Positions 27,321 to 39,100 of a DNA stretch of 64,000 bases are shown here, piece by piece. A program made the translations under genes and the position numbers. Position 1 is the stretch's first letter, and each line of letters starts with the position of its first letter. The stretch is taken from the NCBI GenBank assembly GCA_022316685.1, contig JAKJHU010000133.1, positions 186,001 through 250,000 of the forward strand. Reading direction: 5' to 3'. Under the pieces are notes generated by a model. That model saw only the letters and a program-made list of their open reading frames with translations, made no database searches and had not been told where the DNA came from. This stretch comes from Progne subis subis. Its lineage: Eukaryota > Chordata > Aves > Passeriformes > Hirundinidae.

Positions 27321-29820
27321 GGAACGCAGGCTCACGCAGGAGCTGAGCTGAGGGCTGAGCTGGGTGTTCATCCACGAGGGAAAGGCCGACCGCAGCCAAG
27401 GGCAAAAGCATTTTGCCGATTGCACTTAGCAGCAGCTCCAGACAACTGGCACAAGGAAGGGGCTGGTGGCCACCAGGCTGAGGAGGAGCACGGCCGGGCA
27501 CAGTGCCGAGCTGCACTGCCGGGAGTAGGGAATTAAAAAACAGGATTTTAAACCAGTGGACACTGGGTCCCATCTGTACACTGGGCATTGATCCTGGTGG
27601 AGGACATCACGGTTGCCAGCCCGCAGCTCTCTGCGCAGCCTGGGGAAGGAGAAACTCCAGTCATAATGAGGAGCCGCAGTCATCCGGCTCCCAGAGCTGG
27701 GACTTTGCCAAAACCATGGTGAACTGGAGGAAGGACCTGCAGGGGAGTGGGAGTCCCAGCTCACTTCAGTGGCCTCTAGCTCTAGCCCAGTGACCATCCT
27801 GGGGCTCATGGAGCAGGAGGCAGCTCCCACGGGAGCAGTCAGCAGTGAATGCCACACTGGCTGTGTTCGGAAACCCCTCCCCAACCATATTTATAATAAA
27901 TATCCATGGACATGTATGAGGGTCTGTATGACTATATTTGTGTGTCCTCCCTCCTCTGGGACCGTGGCTGCTGTGGGCAGCGGGGTGCAGAGCCAGGGCA
28001 GCCGGCAGCAATGCAGCGCAGCCGGTGCTGCTCAGCGCCGCTGCCATCACCGGGCTCACAGGCAGCGAGGGACGCGTCCTCGCCCTGCAGAATCGGGGGC
28101 ACCGGGGCTTCAGGCTGGCTCCCAGCAGGCGGGGCAGCGGTGCTCACCACGGGAGGCCAGGCAAGGTGCCAGGGGATCGGGCAAGGTCAGACCCGTTCCC
28201 GCACTACAGCCCATAAGCAAGGATGAGACATGGCATCACTCTGAGAGGCGCTTGGGTTTGGGGGCACTGGGGTGCTTTGCTGTGCTGTGCTGTTCTCGAG
28301 CAGCACAGGCGACCCCAGTGCCACCGCTGGCCTCGATGACCTTGGGTGCATCACCTCCCCCTTGATGCCTCGCTCCCCCTGCACACAGACCACCGCAAGC
28401 CGTGCTTCCTACCACCCAAACCCTGCGGCCGAAAACACCCCCGCGTAGCAAGGGCGCAGAGCCCCGGGGATACCCCAGGGGTGCCCCGGGGCTCCGGCAG
28501 CCCTCGGCAGCGTGCGGCTTAGGCTCCGTACTAGCGAGGAATAATGCAGCAGGCTGGAGACTCCTGCCGGTGGCTGCGCTGCCGCTCGGTGCGTGCAGGA
28601 ATGATACCGCTGCAGCAGCACCTCGCGTACCAGCCAGCCTGCGCTCAGGACTGAAGTTTTGCTGCAGCAGAGGAGCAGGCGGGGAGTCCAGCAGCGCCCT
28701 GCAGCTCCACAGCGCAGGGGGCTGTGCTGTCGGACACTCTGCAGTGGGTGACACCCCGCGGCACCCCGGCCACTCTCACTCGGAGGACCCAAGAGCTCTG
28801 CGCCAAGGAGAGCCCGTGCAGAGAAACACAGGAACCGATACAGTTGGAGACCACGAAGCAATGGGTGACAAAGACTTGGTTCCCCCCCCTCCACGCCACT
28901 GTCACCTTGCAAGGCTGCCTGTCCCCTGCGCAATTTGCAGAGCTCCTTTGGGATCGCTCTTTAAAAACTAGGCTGAGGGGAGCAGCGATGTGCTGGGCAC
29001 AGCAAGGGCTGCGGCACCCCAGAGCGACATCCCCGGCGCTGGACTGAGCCCCTCAGCACGGCTGCACCCTGACGGCACCCAGCCAGCCTAGGGAGTGCAG
29101 GGGGATCCCGGAGATGGTGCAGCCACGGCGGGGGAATCCAGAGGAAAGGTCTGTCTGGAGCTGGCTCCTGGCCAGGCCGCTACGAAGCAGCCGTCAGTGC
29201 AGCGGGGCTTGTAGCTGCCCACGCTGGGGCCACGCCGCACCCTGGGCTCCCAGCACCAGGGTGGGTTCCCCGCAGTGCTGCGGGAACAGCCCCGCGCCCC
29301 CGGTACTCCCGGGGCCAGCACCACAAGGGCACCCGTGCCCGGGCATCCGCAGGGATGAGGAGCTGGAGCCCAGAGGGCACCTTTGACCCGGCGGCACGGC
29401 GCGGCATCCCCGGGGTGGCCCCGCTATTCCCGGGGGACCTCGCGCCTTCGGGAGCGTCCCCACGCCCGTGGATGCTCCCCGCCAGTTCCGCAGCCTCCTG
29501 CGCCGCTTGCCGCCCCCCTCTCAACCCCTCCAGGCTCGATCCCCAGCCACCTTCTGGGCGCAGCCCCCACGAGCAGCCTCCCGGCGTTGGGCAGCTCTGG
29601 GACCCGTGTCCCGGGATGGTTTCCCGGGAAAAACGCAGCTCTCTGCCCCTCTCCCAGCACCGGGGTACGGCGAGGAGCACTACCCGGCGCCCGCGACGAT
29701 CGCACCTCCGGCGGCGGTGCCGGGACGGGCTCGGCGAGAGCTCCGGTGGCCTCGTCCCGCAGAGCCCGAGCCGCTGCGGCACCGGGGGAAACTTCGGCGG
29801 GAGTGCGGGCGGGCACTTAC

Positions 29821-30100
29821 CGACCGGGAGCTGTGCGGTGCGGTGCGGTGCGGTGCGGTGCGGTGCGGTGCGGTGCGGTCCGAGCGGGCGGGGAGGGGAG
29901 CGGTCGGTGCGGTCGGTGCGGGGCGGGCAGCGGGACCTGCGCGGCGCTGCGGCAGCCCCGGCCCCTCCGGGCTCGCGTGCGGCGGCTCCGCGAGGCTCCG
30001 CCCGCACCGGGAGGCTCCGCCCGCGGCCCCGCCCGCGCACCTCGGCCCGCCCGGCCCCCCCGGGCCCGAGCACCGGGGATCGTGCGGGAGCGGCACCGCC
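29821..30100 (-). other. SYT2: Candidate SYT2 noncoding first exon (5' limit unknown)
   Basis: The 3' border is the consensus donor GTAAGT at 29815-29820. The 5' border (about 30100) is a guess, as no start site can be read from sequence. It includes the pentanucleotide tract. Confidence 0.4.
29833..29880. repeat. GGTGC pentanucleotide microsatellite
   Basis: About nine tandem copies of a GTGCG/CGCAC unit inside the CpG island, roughly a dozen bases from the candidate SYT2 splice donor. Confidence 0.92.
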
Positions 30101-30180
30101 CGCGGGCGTCCGGGCATCGCACCGGGCACCCCGTGGGATCACCTCACACCGGGCACCGGGAAACCCCCGTCGGGGTCACC

Positions 30181-32163
30181 TCACACCGGGCGCTTCACAT
30201 CAGCACCGGGCACAGGCACCGGGCACAGGCAGCCCGCAGCGGGGTCACCTCGCACACAGCACTGGCACCACGGACTGCCGTCGGGCACCTCATGCCAGGC
30301 ACTGATACTGTGCCCACACCGACACCAAACACATCAGTCGCCTCGCGCTGGTCACGCTCCCTGGTCCCTTCTCGCCAGTGACCTTGCCCGGATCACCTCC
30401 CGCGAGTCACCCAGCAGTGCCGTCACCACCGCCACAGGGACCTGCCATCCCAACCAGATCCTGCTGCGGCCACGGGAGAGAGGCGCTGGGCGCAGCTGTG
30501 GTGGTGGCATCTCCACCGTGCCTCCCCCGGATCCAGAGGGCTCCTGGGGAACCAGCTTTGGTTTTAGAGCCAAAACGTTAGGAAAAAGCTGACGGGATTC
30601 AAGTGAGGAGCCCGGGTGGGGAGCGGAGGGCAGTGGGGGGACAGTTTTGCCCGTGCTGTGGGATCCCCTTCCCATCAACGGAGTCTCCGGAGGGAAAGGG
30701 AGCCCTTGGACACCCCTTACTCCCCATACATGAGCCAGGGACAGGGACCCTGTGGGTTCACCCCAAACCACCACAGCTGAGGGTCCGCGACCTCTATTCC
30801 AGCAGCCCCTGGTCCCAGCGTCACAAGCCAGAGCTACACAGGGAGGTGACCGGCTGCTCCAGCCGCTCCAGCCAGGGACACTCTGGAGAGGTGGTGCCTG
30901 GAGTGGAGAGGGGGTCCCGAGGTCCCAGGCCAGCTGAGAGCTGCATCACCCAAAACCTCTGCACACCCGTTTTGCTGCAGCAAACCCCCTCCCAGCCTTG
31001 CACCAGCCGCCGATACACATCACGGAGACAGGCACGAGTTCCCATCGGATACCGCGGGCAGGGGAAGACTCCTGCATGGTGGCCATGTCCTCACTACAGC
31101 ACCCAGGGGTGCTGGTGGCCCGAACCAGCACCAGGGACCCTCCCCTGCACATCACCCTCGTAAAAGGGCGGCTGAGTGTTCCCAAACGCAGGAGTCCGTC
31201 TGGAATTGAAGCGCCAACATCATCCCCGTGTGGTCCTTCGGCATCCCCCCGCCCCATGGCTCGGACCCATTCCTGTGGCTCTGCGGCGTGGCAATTCCCG
31301 TAGTCACGATGCGTGGGACCCCTCTGCTGCTCCCCCGCCTCCTCTCCCGCCTGCTCTGCTGCCTGCACAGGGCTTGGGGTCAGCACGGGTCGGGATGCAC
31401 GCACAGGGACGTGGGGCGTCACCAGAACCTGTCCCGCTCTCCGCGTCCTGGGACCGCACCCAGCGCAAGGAACTGCTGTGAACTCGCCGTGCGGGAGGAG
31501 CGGGAGGCGATGGGAAGAGCCCTCTCCTGGCCCTGGCTCCGCCACTGCAGCCTCTTCCAGCTCATCGCCACGCCGTCATTAATTAACGGCTCCTGAAGCA
31601 TCTGTCCCCGCTCCAGCATCGCTCTCCGGAGGGCAAAACAGATCGGAGACTCCGCGGGAAGAGCGGGCTGTCCCTGCCTGCTCCAGCCTCCAGCCGTGCC
31701 CTGCTGCAGGGCACAGCGACTGCATTTGCGCAAGGGACGCCGTCCCACCTCTGTCCCGCTGCGCTGATGTGGCATCTGTCACCATCATGTCCTTTCAAAT
31801 GGGAAATCAGATCAGACCTGGAGAGGGAAAAGGGGCCCTGGGAATAAATGCCCATCCACCCCGAGGCTCCTCCCGCCCCGCTCACCTCAGGTAGGATCTG
31901 TCTCTCCTGCCCTAGGAAAGGGACCTCCTGCTTTCCATGTCCTGAACTGCAAAGATCCAAATCAGGAGCATTTCTACCCACCCCAGACTTTACAGGAGTT
32001 GTGAGCTCAGTAAAGAGGTCTCCAATCCCTAAAACTGCTCCCAGCATCCTGCAAAACAGCTAAGATTTCAACCCATGAGTGTTTCTTACTAAGGCTCCCT
32101 TCCCAGATTTTGCAGGAAGGCAACTACCAAGGATGGGGTAGATGCTTTGACAGCTTGAGCCCC
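30181..32163. other. SYT2-NAV1 intergenic region
   Basis: About 2 kb between the SYT2 CpG island and a CR1 tail. GC-rich, with an initial segment of GGGCACC-type degenerate repeats (30180-30310). No exon, tRNA or other RNA gene recognised. Confidence 0.5.
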
Positions 32164-32545
32164 TCTGCTCTATAGAGTCTAGGAGAGATGGAGGGTGTTC
32201 AACACGGAGAGAATGCCTTGGGGAGAACTTAGAGCCCCTTCCAGTTCCTAAAAGGGCTCCAGGAGAGCTGGAGAGGCACTTTAGGACAAGGGCCTGCAGG
32301 GACAGGACAAGAGGGAATGGCTTCAATTGTCAGAGGGTGGGGTAAGATGGGATATTGGGAAGGAAATCTTGGCTGTGAGGGAGGTGAGGCCCTGGCACAG
32401 GGCACCCAGAGAAGCTGTGGCCGCCCCATCCCTGGAAACATTGAAGGCCAGGAGCTTGGAGCAACCTGGGCTAGTGCAAGGTCTTCCTTGCACTGAGACG
32501 AGGCTTAAGGCCCCTTCCAACCCAAACCATCACGAGTCTATGACG
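32164..32545 (+). mobile_element. CR1 LINE 3'-end fragment, intergenic
   Basis: Matches another CR1 subfamily tail: GGACAAGGGCCTGCAGGGAC, GAGGCCCTGGCACAGGGCAC, GCCCCATCCCTGGAAACATT and CCCCTTCCAACCCAAACCAT. Plus strand, ending just before the NAV1 poly(A) region. Confidence 0.85.
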
Positions 32546-32624
32546 TGTACAACTGCCCTGCCCTCTGCCACCCAGGAACAGAGCCACAGACACAGGACCA
32601 GGAGCCGACAGTACAGGAGATCAC

Positions 32625-32630
32625 TTTATT
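32625..32630 (-). terminator. NAV1: Candidate NAV1 distal poly(A) signal
   Basis: Canonical AATAAA on the minus strand, 3.5 kb after the NAV1 stop and followed by the antisense CR1. Best candidate for the end of the NAV1 transcript. Confidence 0.6.
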
Positions 32631-33109
32631 GAATCCAATGGTGTTAGACAGACGACTGAGAAGAGACATGCCAGTTGGTGCGGGCAGTGTGGGCAGCAGG
32701 AGCTGACTTGGTGCAGGGCTGGATTTGTTTCTGTCTTTTCAGAATATCCTCAAGCCTTTTCCTGGCTTCCTTTTATGTTCCTTTTCAAATTACTTTGAAG
32801 TAAAAACAACTAATCGTGGAAAGAGTCCAGATGGTGTTTGTTTGTTCCCTATGATTGTTCCCGCAGCTATGTACAACGTGGGGCTGGGTCTCAACATCAG
32901 GTATAAAATGGAGCGAGTTTACAAACGTGAAGAGTGCAAGGAAAAAGCAAAAACAGACAGGCGAGAGCAGTAGAAATCCGGACCAAAATCTTAAAGAGAA
33001 ATTTAAAAAGTGCTATAAAACCCCTCGGCAGGAATACCATGCAGTTAAGAAACACAAAACCCAGTCAATTACACAGATAATCTAGAACAGGAATTTGTCC
33101 ATTTCATCT

Positions 33110-33115
33110 TTTATT
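33110..33115 (-). terminator. NAV1: Candidate NAV1 proximal poly(A) signal
   Basis: AATAAA on the minus strand within an AT-rich part of the 3' UTR, about 0.5 kb before the distal signal. Confidence 0.35.
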
Positions 33116-36092
33116 TAATTAAAAAAAGGTTGTTTGTGTTTAATAGAAAAAAGCTAAAATTGTAAGGTTCAGGCCAGCAGGCAGCAGCAGCTCGAGGGGG
33201 CAGGAGGGTGAGGCGCTGGCATCGCCCACCTCCATCCCCTCAGGGAAATTCCCAGGGACTATGTGCACCTTTGGGGGCAACTGGCACCTCTGGAGGGGGC
33301 AGATACCCTTGTGGGGTGCCGGGCCCCTCTGGGGACAGCAGGCACCAGGAGTAATGGGCACCTTTGGAGGTGGCAGGAGGATGAGTTAGTGCAATCCTTG
33401 GACACCTTCCCTGGGGACAGAGGGACTCAGCCCGCAGCCAGGGGCTGGCTCTCAGACATGTGCCAGCCTTGGGGACAAGAGGTGCCTGGTGTAAGCCAGG
33501 AGGAATCCATCAGGACCTGGCCCCTCCAGTCAGGTAACCCCAGCCAAGCCCCCACCATGCTGATCCCAGGGCCCACCTGCTGACATTGCCCTTCTCCTTC
33601 CCTTGGAGATTCCTCCTGGATCACACCTCCTCCAGCTGCCAGGGCTGAGGTGATGGGATGAGGGGCAGCCCCAGCCTGGGGAGGGACAGAGCAAACCTGA
33701 AGGAGCCAGGCCAGGGGATACTCAGCAGTGGGGGACAGCTACAGTTTGGTCCAGGTTTGGGTGGCTCCCTGGAGGTGTCAGAAAAGAAAGCTCAGGCAAG
33801 GCTGCCCCTCCTCCCATGGGACTCCTCAGAGCACCCTGGCACAGGGCAGCCCCCAAAGGTGCATCGGTCCCTTCCCACCCTGGGCACCAGAGTCCCAAGG
33901 ACGGTGCGAGGGGCTGGAGGGGACAGCTGGGTCCCCACTGCTGATCTCGAGTGGCTGCTGGGCCAGAGTCTCATACAATCAGAAAAGAAGTCAGCACAGC
34001 ACAGTCATCACAGAGTACAAAAAAAACCCAAAACCAGGGACAAGGCGCAGGGCCAGGCCCCCCCAACCCACACAGGGCGTTCCACGACGGATCTATGTAC
34101 AGCGAATCCTCACGGCAGCAACACAAGAGAAGGCGAACAGAGAGCCCTAACGCCCAAGCCAGCATGGGGAGGAGATCCCGGAGATCCCCGCGGGAAGAAG
34201 CCGGGCTGGCCGGCCCCGGTGGCAGCAGGAGGCTGTCAGACAGACGGAGAAGTGGGAGAAGTGAGCACCATGGGGCGGCGAGGCGGGACACACCGGCCAA
34301 GAGCACCGAGGGCAGAGGTGGCAGCAGCCTCCGAGGGCACTGCGGGAGGTGCCCGTTGCAGAGGGGTGTAAGGAGTCCCTGAAGGCCACACCAGCCGCGG
34401 CTTGGGGGGGCTGAGGCTGCCCAGTCCCCAGTCTGGCACAGTTTGGGGACAGGGTGGGCTCAGTTGATCTGGCCTGGGGGTCACCTCTCCTCCTATGTCT
34501 CTCCAGGGCCCCGGATGAATGCGGGGCTTGAGCTGGAGGGCAGCAGGGAGGAGGGGTCCTCCAGAGTACAAGTGGGCACAGGACAGGCATGCGGACCCGC
34601 AGAGCAGCCATGGCTGGGGACAGGCCAGCAAGGGTGCTGCAGGCAGCAGTACCAGCTTGGACAGTGCCACCACCTTCATTCCATCCCAGCCAAGCTGGCT
34701 TTGGGGACAGAGGGCACAGGAGCTGGAATGGGCTGTGACAGCATTATCCCAAGCCCCACGTGCCCCCTTCCCTCATGGGCAGGTATTAAGGCACCACAGC
34801 AGCACCGGGGCTGACCCTCTCCATGGAGTCTGGCCTTCTGACAATGCGGGGTAAGGCCAGGAGGACACATGGCAGCCCCAGATGCCCCCAGAGCACCAAC
34901 ACAGACCCTGCCAGGCTGCAGGAAGGCACAGGGCCAGGGGGAGCAGGCAGAAGGGGGAGCAACCCCAGGCTCATTGACCCACAGCCCCAGGCCTGGCAGC
35001 ACCAAGGGGATGGGAGGCTGGTTGGGCCCCCCTCTACCAAGGGGACAGAGATGGCATCCAGCTGCCCAGGGATAGGGCAGCAGCAGCAGCCTCCCCAGGC
35101 CCCAGTACCTCAGGGAGGGGATGCCCTGTGGCAGCCAGCCTGGGGGGAGACACTGTCCCGATGCCCTGTGCCTTTGAGGAGGAAGGAGTTGCCATGTCAA
35201 AGGCTGCTCTGGGAGTCTCCTGCTGCCACCTGCCTCCACACTGGCCTCCAAGTCCCATCTCAGCCAACCTGTGTGGTCCCAAGAGGTGAGTTCAGGGACT
35301 GGAGATCATCCAGTGAGCACCAGTTTTGTGACAGAGGTGGTTTGAGTGGTGAAACCAACAGCTGCAAAAGAAACCAAAGGCGAAGGACACTGCTGCCAGG
35401 GAAGCAGTAGGCACCAGGCCACACGCTCCAGGCCAGGAGAGCAAAGAACCAGAACAAAAAAAAGGGACCAAAGCAAAATCTGGACTTGGCCAAAGGAAAA
35501 GGGGGCAACAAAATAAAATAAAGCAGGGGTTTTGGGCTGTCCTGGTCACAGTGGCTGCTGCACAGGTGGAACAGGGAATGCACAGAGAGCAGCGAGAGCC
35601 ATGCTCCCCTTGGCTGGCACGGGGTGGGAGCTCCACAGTAGAGGCTCTTGTGGCTTTGCCCGGCAGGCGCAGGGGGAGCCGGAGCCCCTCGTGCCCATGT
35701 GCTCATCCTGCAGCCCTGGCTCCTCCCGTGCCCCCAGCCGTGGCCCAGGTGGCTCCCGCGGGGTCCCTGCCCCACACAGGGGCCTTCCTGCAGCTCCCGG
35801 GAGCGGGGGCTCAGTCTCAGCAGTCGCCTTGGTCCCAAAGCCCAAGAGTTTGTAACAGAGACAGAAAAAACCAAGAGAAACCAGGATTCTCCTACCCCCA
35901 GAGCTGGGAGGGGAGATGGCAACTCGTGCTCTTTCACAGATGAGCCGAGTTTCCCCAGGCTCCACCAGGACACGCCAGAGCCCTGCTCTTCTCCTTTCCG
36001 CTTGCTCGCCAGCCCCACGCTCCTGGATGCCAAAGGAAAAGGAGAGCAGCCCAGCAGCAGCTCCCCTCCACCTGGGCTGGCACTTCCAGGCC

Positions 36093-36188
36093 TCACAGAG
36101 TCGACTGCAGGTCGGGGTCCACCATGGTCTCACGGTCTGGAGACTCGATGTAGTTGGCGGCTTCCTGGAGCTTGAGCAGCATGGCCAT
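36093..36188 (-). CDS. NAV1: NAV1 terminal coding exon
   Basis: [20 protein letters not shown] then [11 protein letters not shown] and TGA at 36093-36095. The 3' UTR continues without a break. Confidence 0.96.
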   Translation of the reverse strand: MAMLLKLQEAANYIESPDRETMVDPDLQSTL

Positions 36189-39100
36189 CTGTGGGGACAG
36201 GAGGCCAGCAGGTGACTGGGGAGGCCACTTGGCCCTCCCTGCCCTCCCACACCAGCCCTGCTGGGAAGCTCCTTAGAGGGTAAAGCAAATCCCAGAGATG
36301 CTGCAAAATCCCTCCCTTGTGCCAGGATTTGGCCTCAGGCATAGCTGGAATGCTCAAGACTCAGTGTGCCAAAGCAGCATCAGCTGGTGTCACCTGTGGC
36401 AGCTGGTCAGCCAGCAGCCTCTCCAGGTGACACATCAGGAGATGTAGGAACACACGTGTGCCTGTCTGTGGCTTTGCAGGTGGACATGATACCGTGTGGA
36501 GTGTCATGTCGTGCCCTTTCCCTGGCACATCACCACATGTCCTGGTGTGCAGCCCAACCTGCACCCACTGCTCCTCCCAGCAGCACAAAGTGTTTCTGCA
36601 TCCCCAAATCAGGCCTTTTACACCGAGAATTAGCTGGGAAAGCGAAGCTCCACCCTGCTTTGCCACCAGCTCCTCCCAGCTTCCCCTGTGGGCCATCGTA
36701 CCAGCGGGTCCGAGTCCAGGGAGCTGGGTGTGGTGTCCTTCACGGTGCGCTCCTCAGGGGGGGACACGGCGCTGTGGGGTCCCACGGTGGGTGGGGGCAG
36801 GTGGTACAGCTTGGACTGGTCCTGCTGCGCTGACGGCCAGGGCAGGGTGTCCCGCACCCACTCCACGGGATCCTCCCAGGCTGCCTTCTGCCCATGGACC
36901 TGTGGCAGGGAGCAAGAGGCAGCCACCTCCTCAGTACACGCCAGAGGCAGCAATGTGACACCCTGAGCCCCCCAGGACAGTGCTATGTCCCACAACAGCC
37001 ACAGAGCACGGGGATTGACAGAGATGGCACCTGCACCCACAACCCCAGTGCCTCCTCTCTCCCCAGCCCACGATGGCTGCAGCAGTGTGTCCCCGCACTG
37101 GTTTGCATTCCCATGTGCCAGCAGCACTGGCTACCTTGAGCCCATCTTTCGCGCCCTCCTGCAGGTAAGGGATGATGGAGTTGTTCCACAGGTCGATGAA
37201 CCAGGTCCGGAAATCCTCAATTCCAATAGGGCAGGACAGAAAGAAGCAGGGACCTGTGGGGGAAGGCAAACAGTGGAAATGGGAGCTGGGTCTCCCTCTT
37301 CCAGTCACTGGGCCCAAGGCTCACAGCACTGAGGGGGGCATACCTGGCTGGCAGGGAACAGTCACTAGGCACCATCCACCCGCACAGCAGGCAGACAGCA
37401 TCTCCCAGGCAAGGAAGGGGGCTGCCAAGTTCAATCTATCCCCCAAAAGCCTGGTGAGGCATGGGGGATCCACCTGGGAAAACACAGCTCCTCCATGCCC
37501 AGGGAAGGGTGCTGGGAGGACTGGCAGCCTTGGCTGACACCCCTAGTGACAGCTCCTGAAGGAACAAAGACCACCCAGGGAAGAGCAACACTTGTATGCA
37601 TCAACCCCCAGCTGTGGTTTGTGGGACTGGAAGACACAGGGAACACGTCAGCCCCCCGAGCTCCCCTGGGAGGGTTTGGTCCCAGCCCCCAGGGCTCCTC
37701 ACAGCCCAGGGCAGAGGAGGAAGGTGAAGCAAGGCCGTACCGATGAGGAAGTCAGATGTGCTGTGTTTTTCCAGAAAGGTGTGCAAATGGTACCAGAGCT
37801 TGGGCACCCAGTCCAGCACCCGCAGCAGCTCCTCCTTGTTGGCGTTGATGTCCGTGTCCGACTCCAGCAGCTTCCGCCGCAGGTAGCGCACCAGGAAGCC
37901 GTTGGCTGGCTCCACATTGTTGGAGAAGGTCAGCAACCTGGGGAAGGACTTCAGTGGTCAGGGCTGGGTCTTCACATAAGTTGCTCAGCTCCCTAACACA
38001 CCCTTGGGGTCCTCCTTGCATCCCCACCCTGCATTTTCCTGAAGCTGGGGATCATCAGGTCCTTCTGGGATGGCAGGGACAGGTCTGGAGCTCAATCCTA
38101 ATCAGGGCTCCCAGTCATAGGATGTGACCACAGAAATGCCCAGGTGCAAGTGATGGCTTCTGTTCCCCTCGACCCCACAAGGCTGATCCCCAAGGAATCC
38201 CCAGGGTTTCCTACCTGAAGCTGAGATGGAGGCCGTGGTTCGGGGTCATCTTCACAGGCTGGTTGGTAGTGCCAATGATATACGGGCTGAGTGAGTGACA
38301 GAGAGAAAAGATTAATGAGAAAAAGCCTCTGAGTCACCCGTGCCCAAGACAGAGCTGATCTGGGCACAGCAGACATGTGCGGCCTCATCCCCACAAGTAC
38401 AGCGACCTCGGTGGGAGCAGCGGGGAGCACGTGTGTGCCACGGGGCTGCGCTGCAGGGGTGCAGAGGGGCTCTCACCATTTGTGGTACTTGCAGGTGAGC
38501 GCACCGTTGACGAGCTCGCTGATGGAGCCCGCCTCGCTGAGGTCGTCCAGGAGGATCACCAGCGGCACGTCCGCCGTGCCCGTCTCCCGGTCGATCTGGT
38601 TGGCCAGGTTGGACAGGTACAGCTGTAGATCCTGGAACAAACAGGCCGGGTGTCACGTGTGGGGCCACGGCATGATGGCCATGGTGACCACAGGGGACAC
38701 TGCTGCGGGCCCTCACCTTGCAGGACTGCTGGTGCATGTTGAAGGTGCTGACGATGCCCTCAGTGATGTCCCGACCCGAGCGCTCCACCAGGTACTCGGC
38801 CAGGCGGTTGGTCAGGTAGGTCTTGCCGGTGCCACTGGGCCCCGAGAGGATGAGGCGGCGGTGCTTCAGCAGGAGGCTAATGTAGTGCTGCATCATGGGC
38901 TTGGGGATGAGCGTTTCGAACACCAGGCTGTCCACACACTTCTCTTTCAAGCCTGCAGGCAGGGGAGGGCTGCTGAGGGTCCCACTCACACCCTGCAATA
39001 CCCTGAGACAGCAGGGACACGGCACACTGACCTTTGAGCGTCACGACGACGCTGGTCAGGCCCCGGCGGCAGAGGGGCAGCTCCGGTGGCTCCGTGTCCA

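Larger units (their letters stand above)
16418..29820 (-). other. SYT2: Inferred long first intron of SYT2
   Basis: About 13.4 kb between the TTTCAG acceptor at the first coding exon and a strong GTAAGT donor at 29815-29820. No coding exon is convincing on either strand. It contains an alternating purine-pyrimidine tract, a T41 run beside GC-rich DNA, a GC-rich patch near 28.4-28.7 kb and an AT-rich block near 27.1-27.3 kb. Additional noncoding exons cannot be excluded. Confidence 0.5.
29380..30180 (-). promoter_or_regulatory. SYT2: CpG island, probable SYT2 promoter
   Basis: Dense CpGs, GC boxes and no TATA, upstream of SYT2 in the right orientation. A minus-strand donor GTCG|GTAAGTG ends an apparent exon at 29821. 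The inferred noncoding first exon would splice to the acceptor before 16417. Confidence 0.55.
32605..36092 (-). other. NAV1: Inferred NAV1 3' UTR
   Basis: Continuous with the last coding exon; no acceptor or foreign exon intervenes. The distal 0.5 kb (32.7-33.13 kb) is AT-rich and looks better conserved than the GC-rich middle. The end is set by the AATAAA at 32625. Confidence 0.6.
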
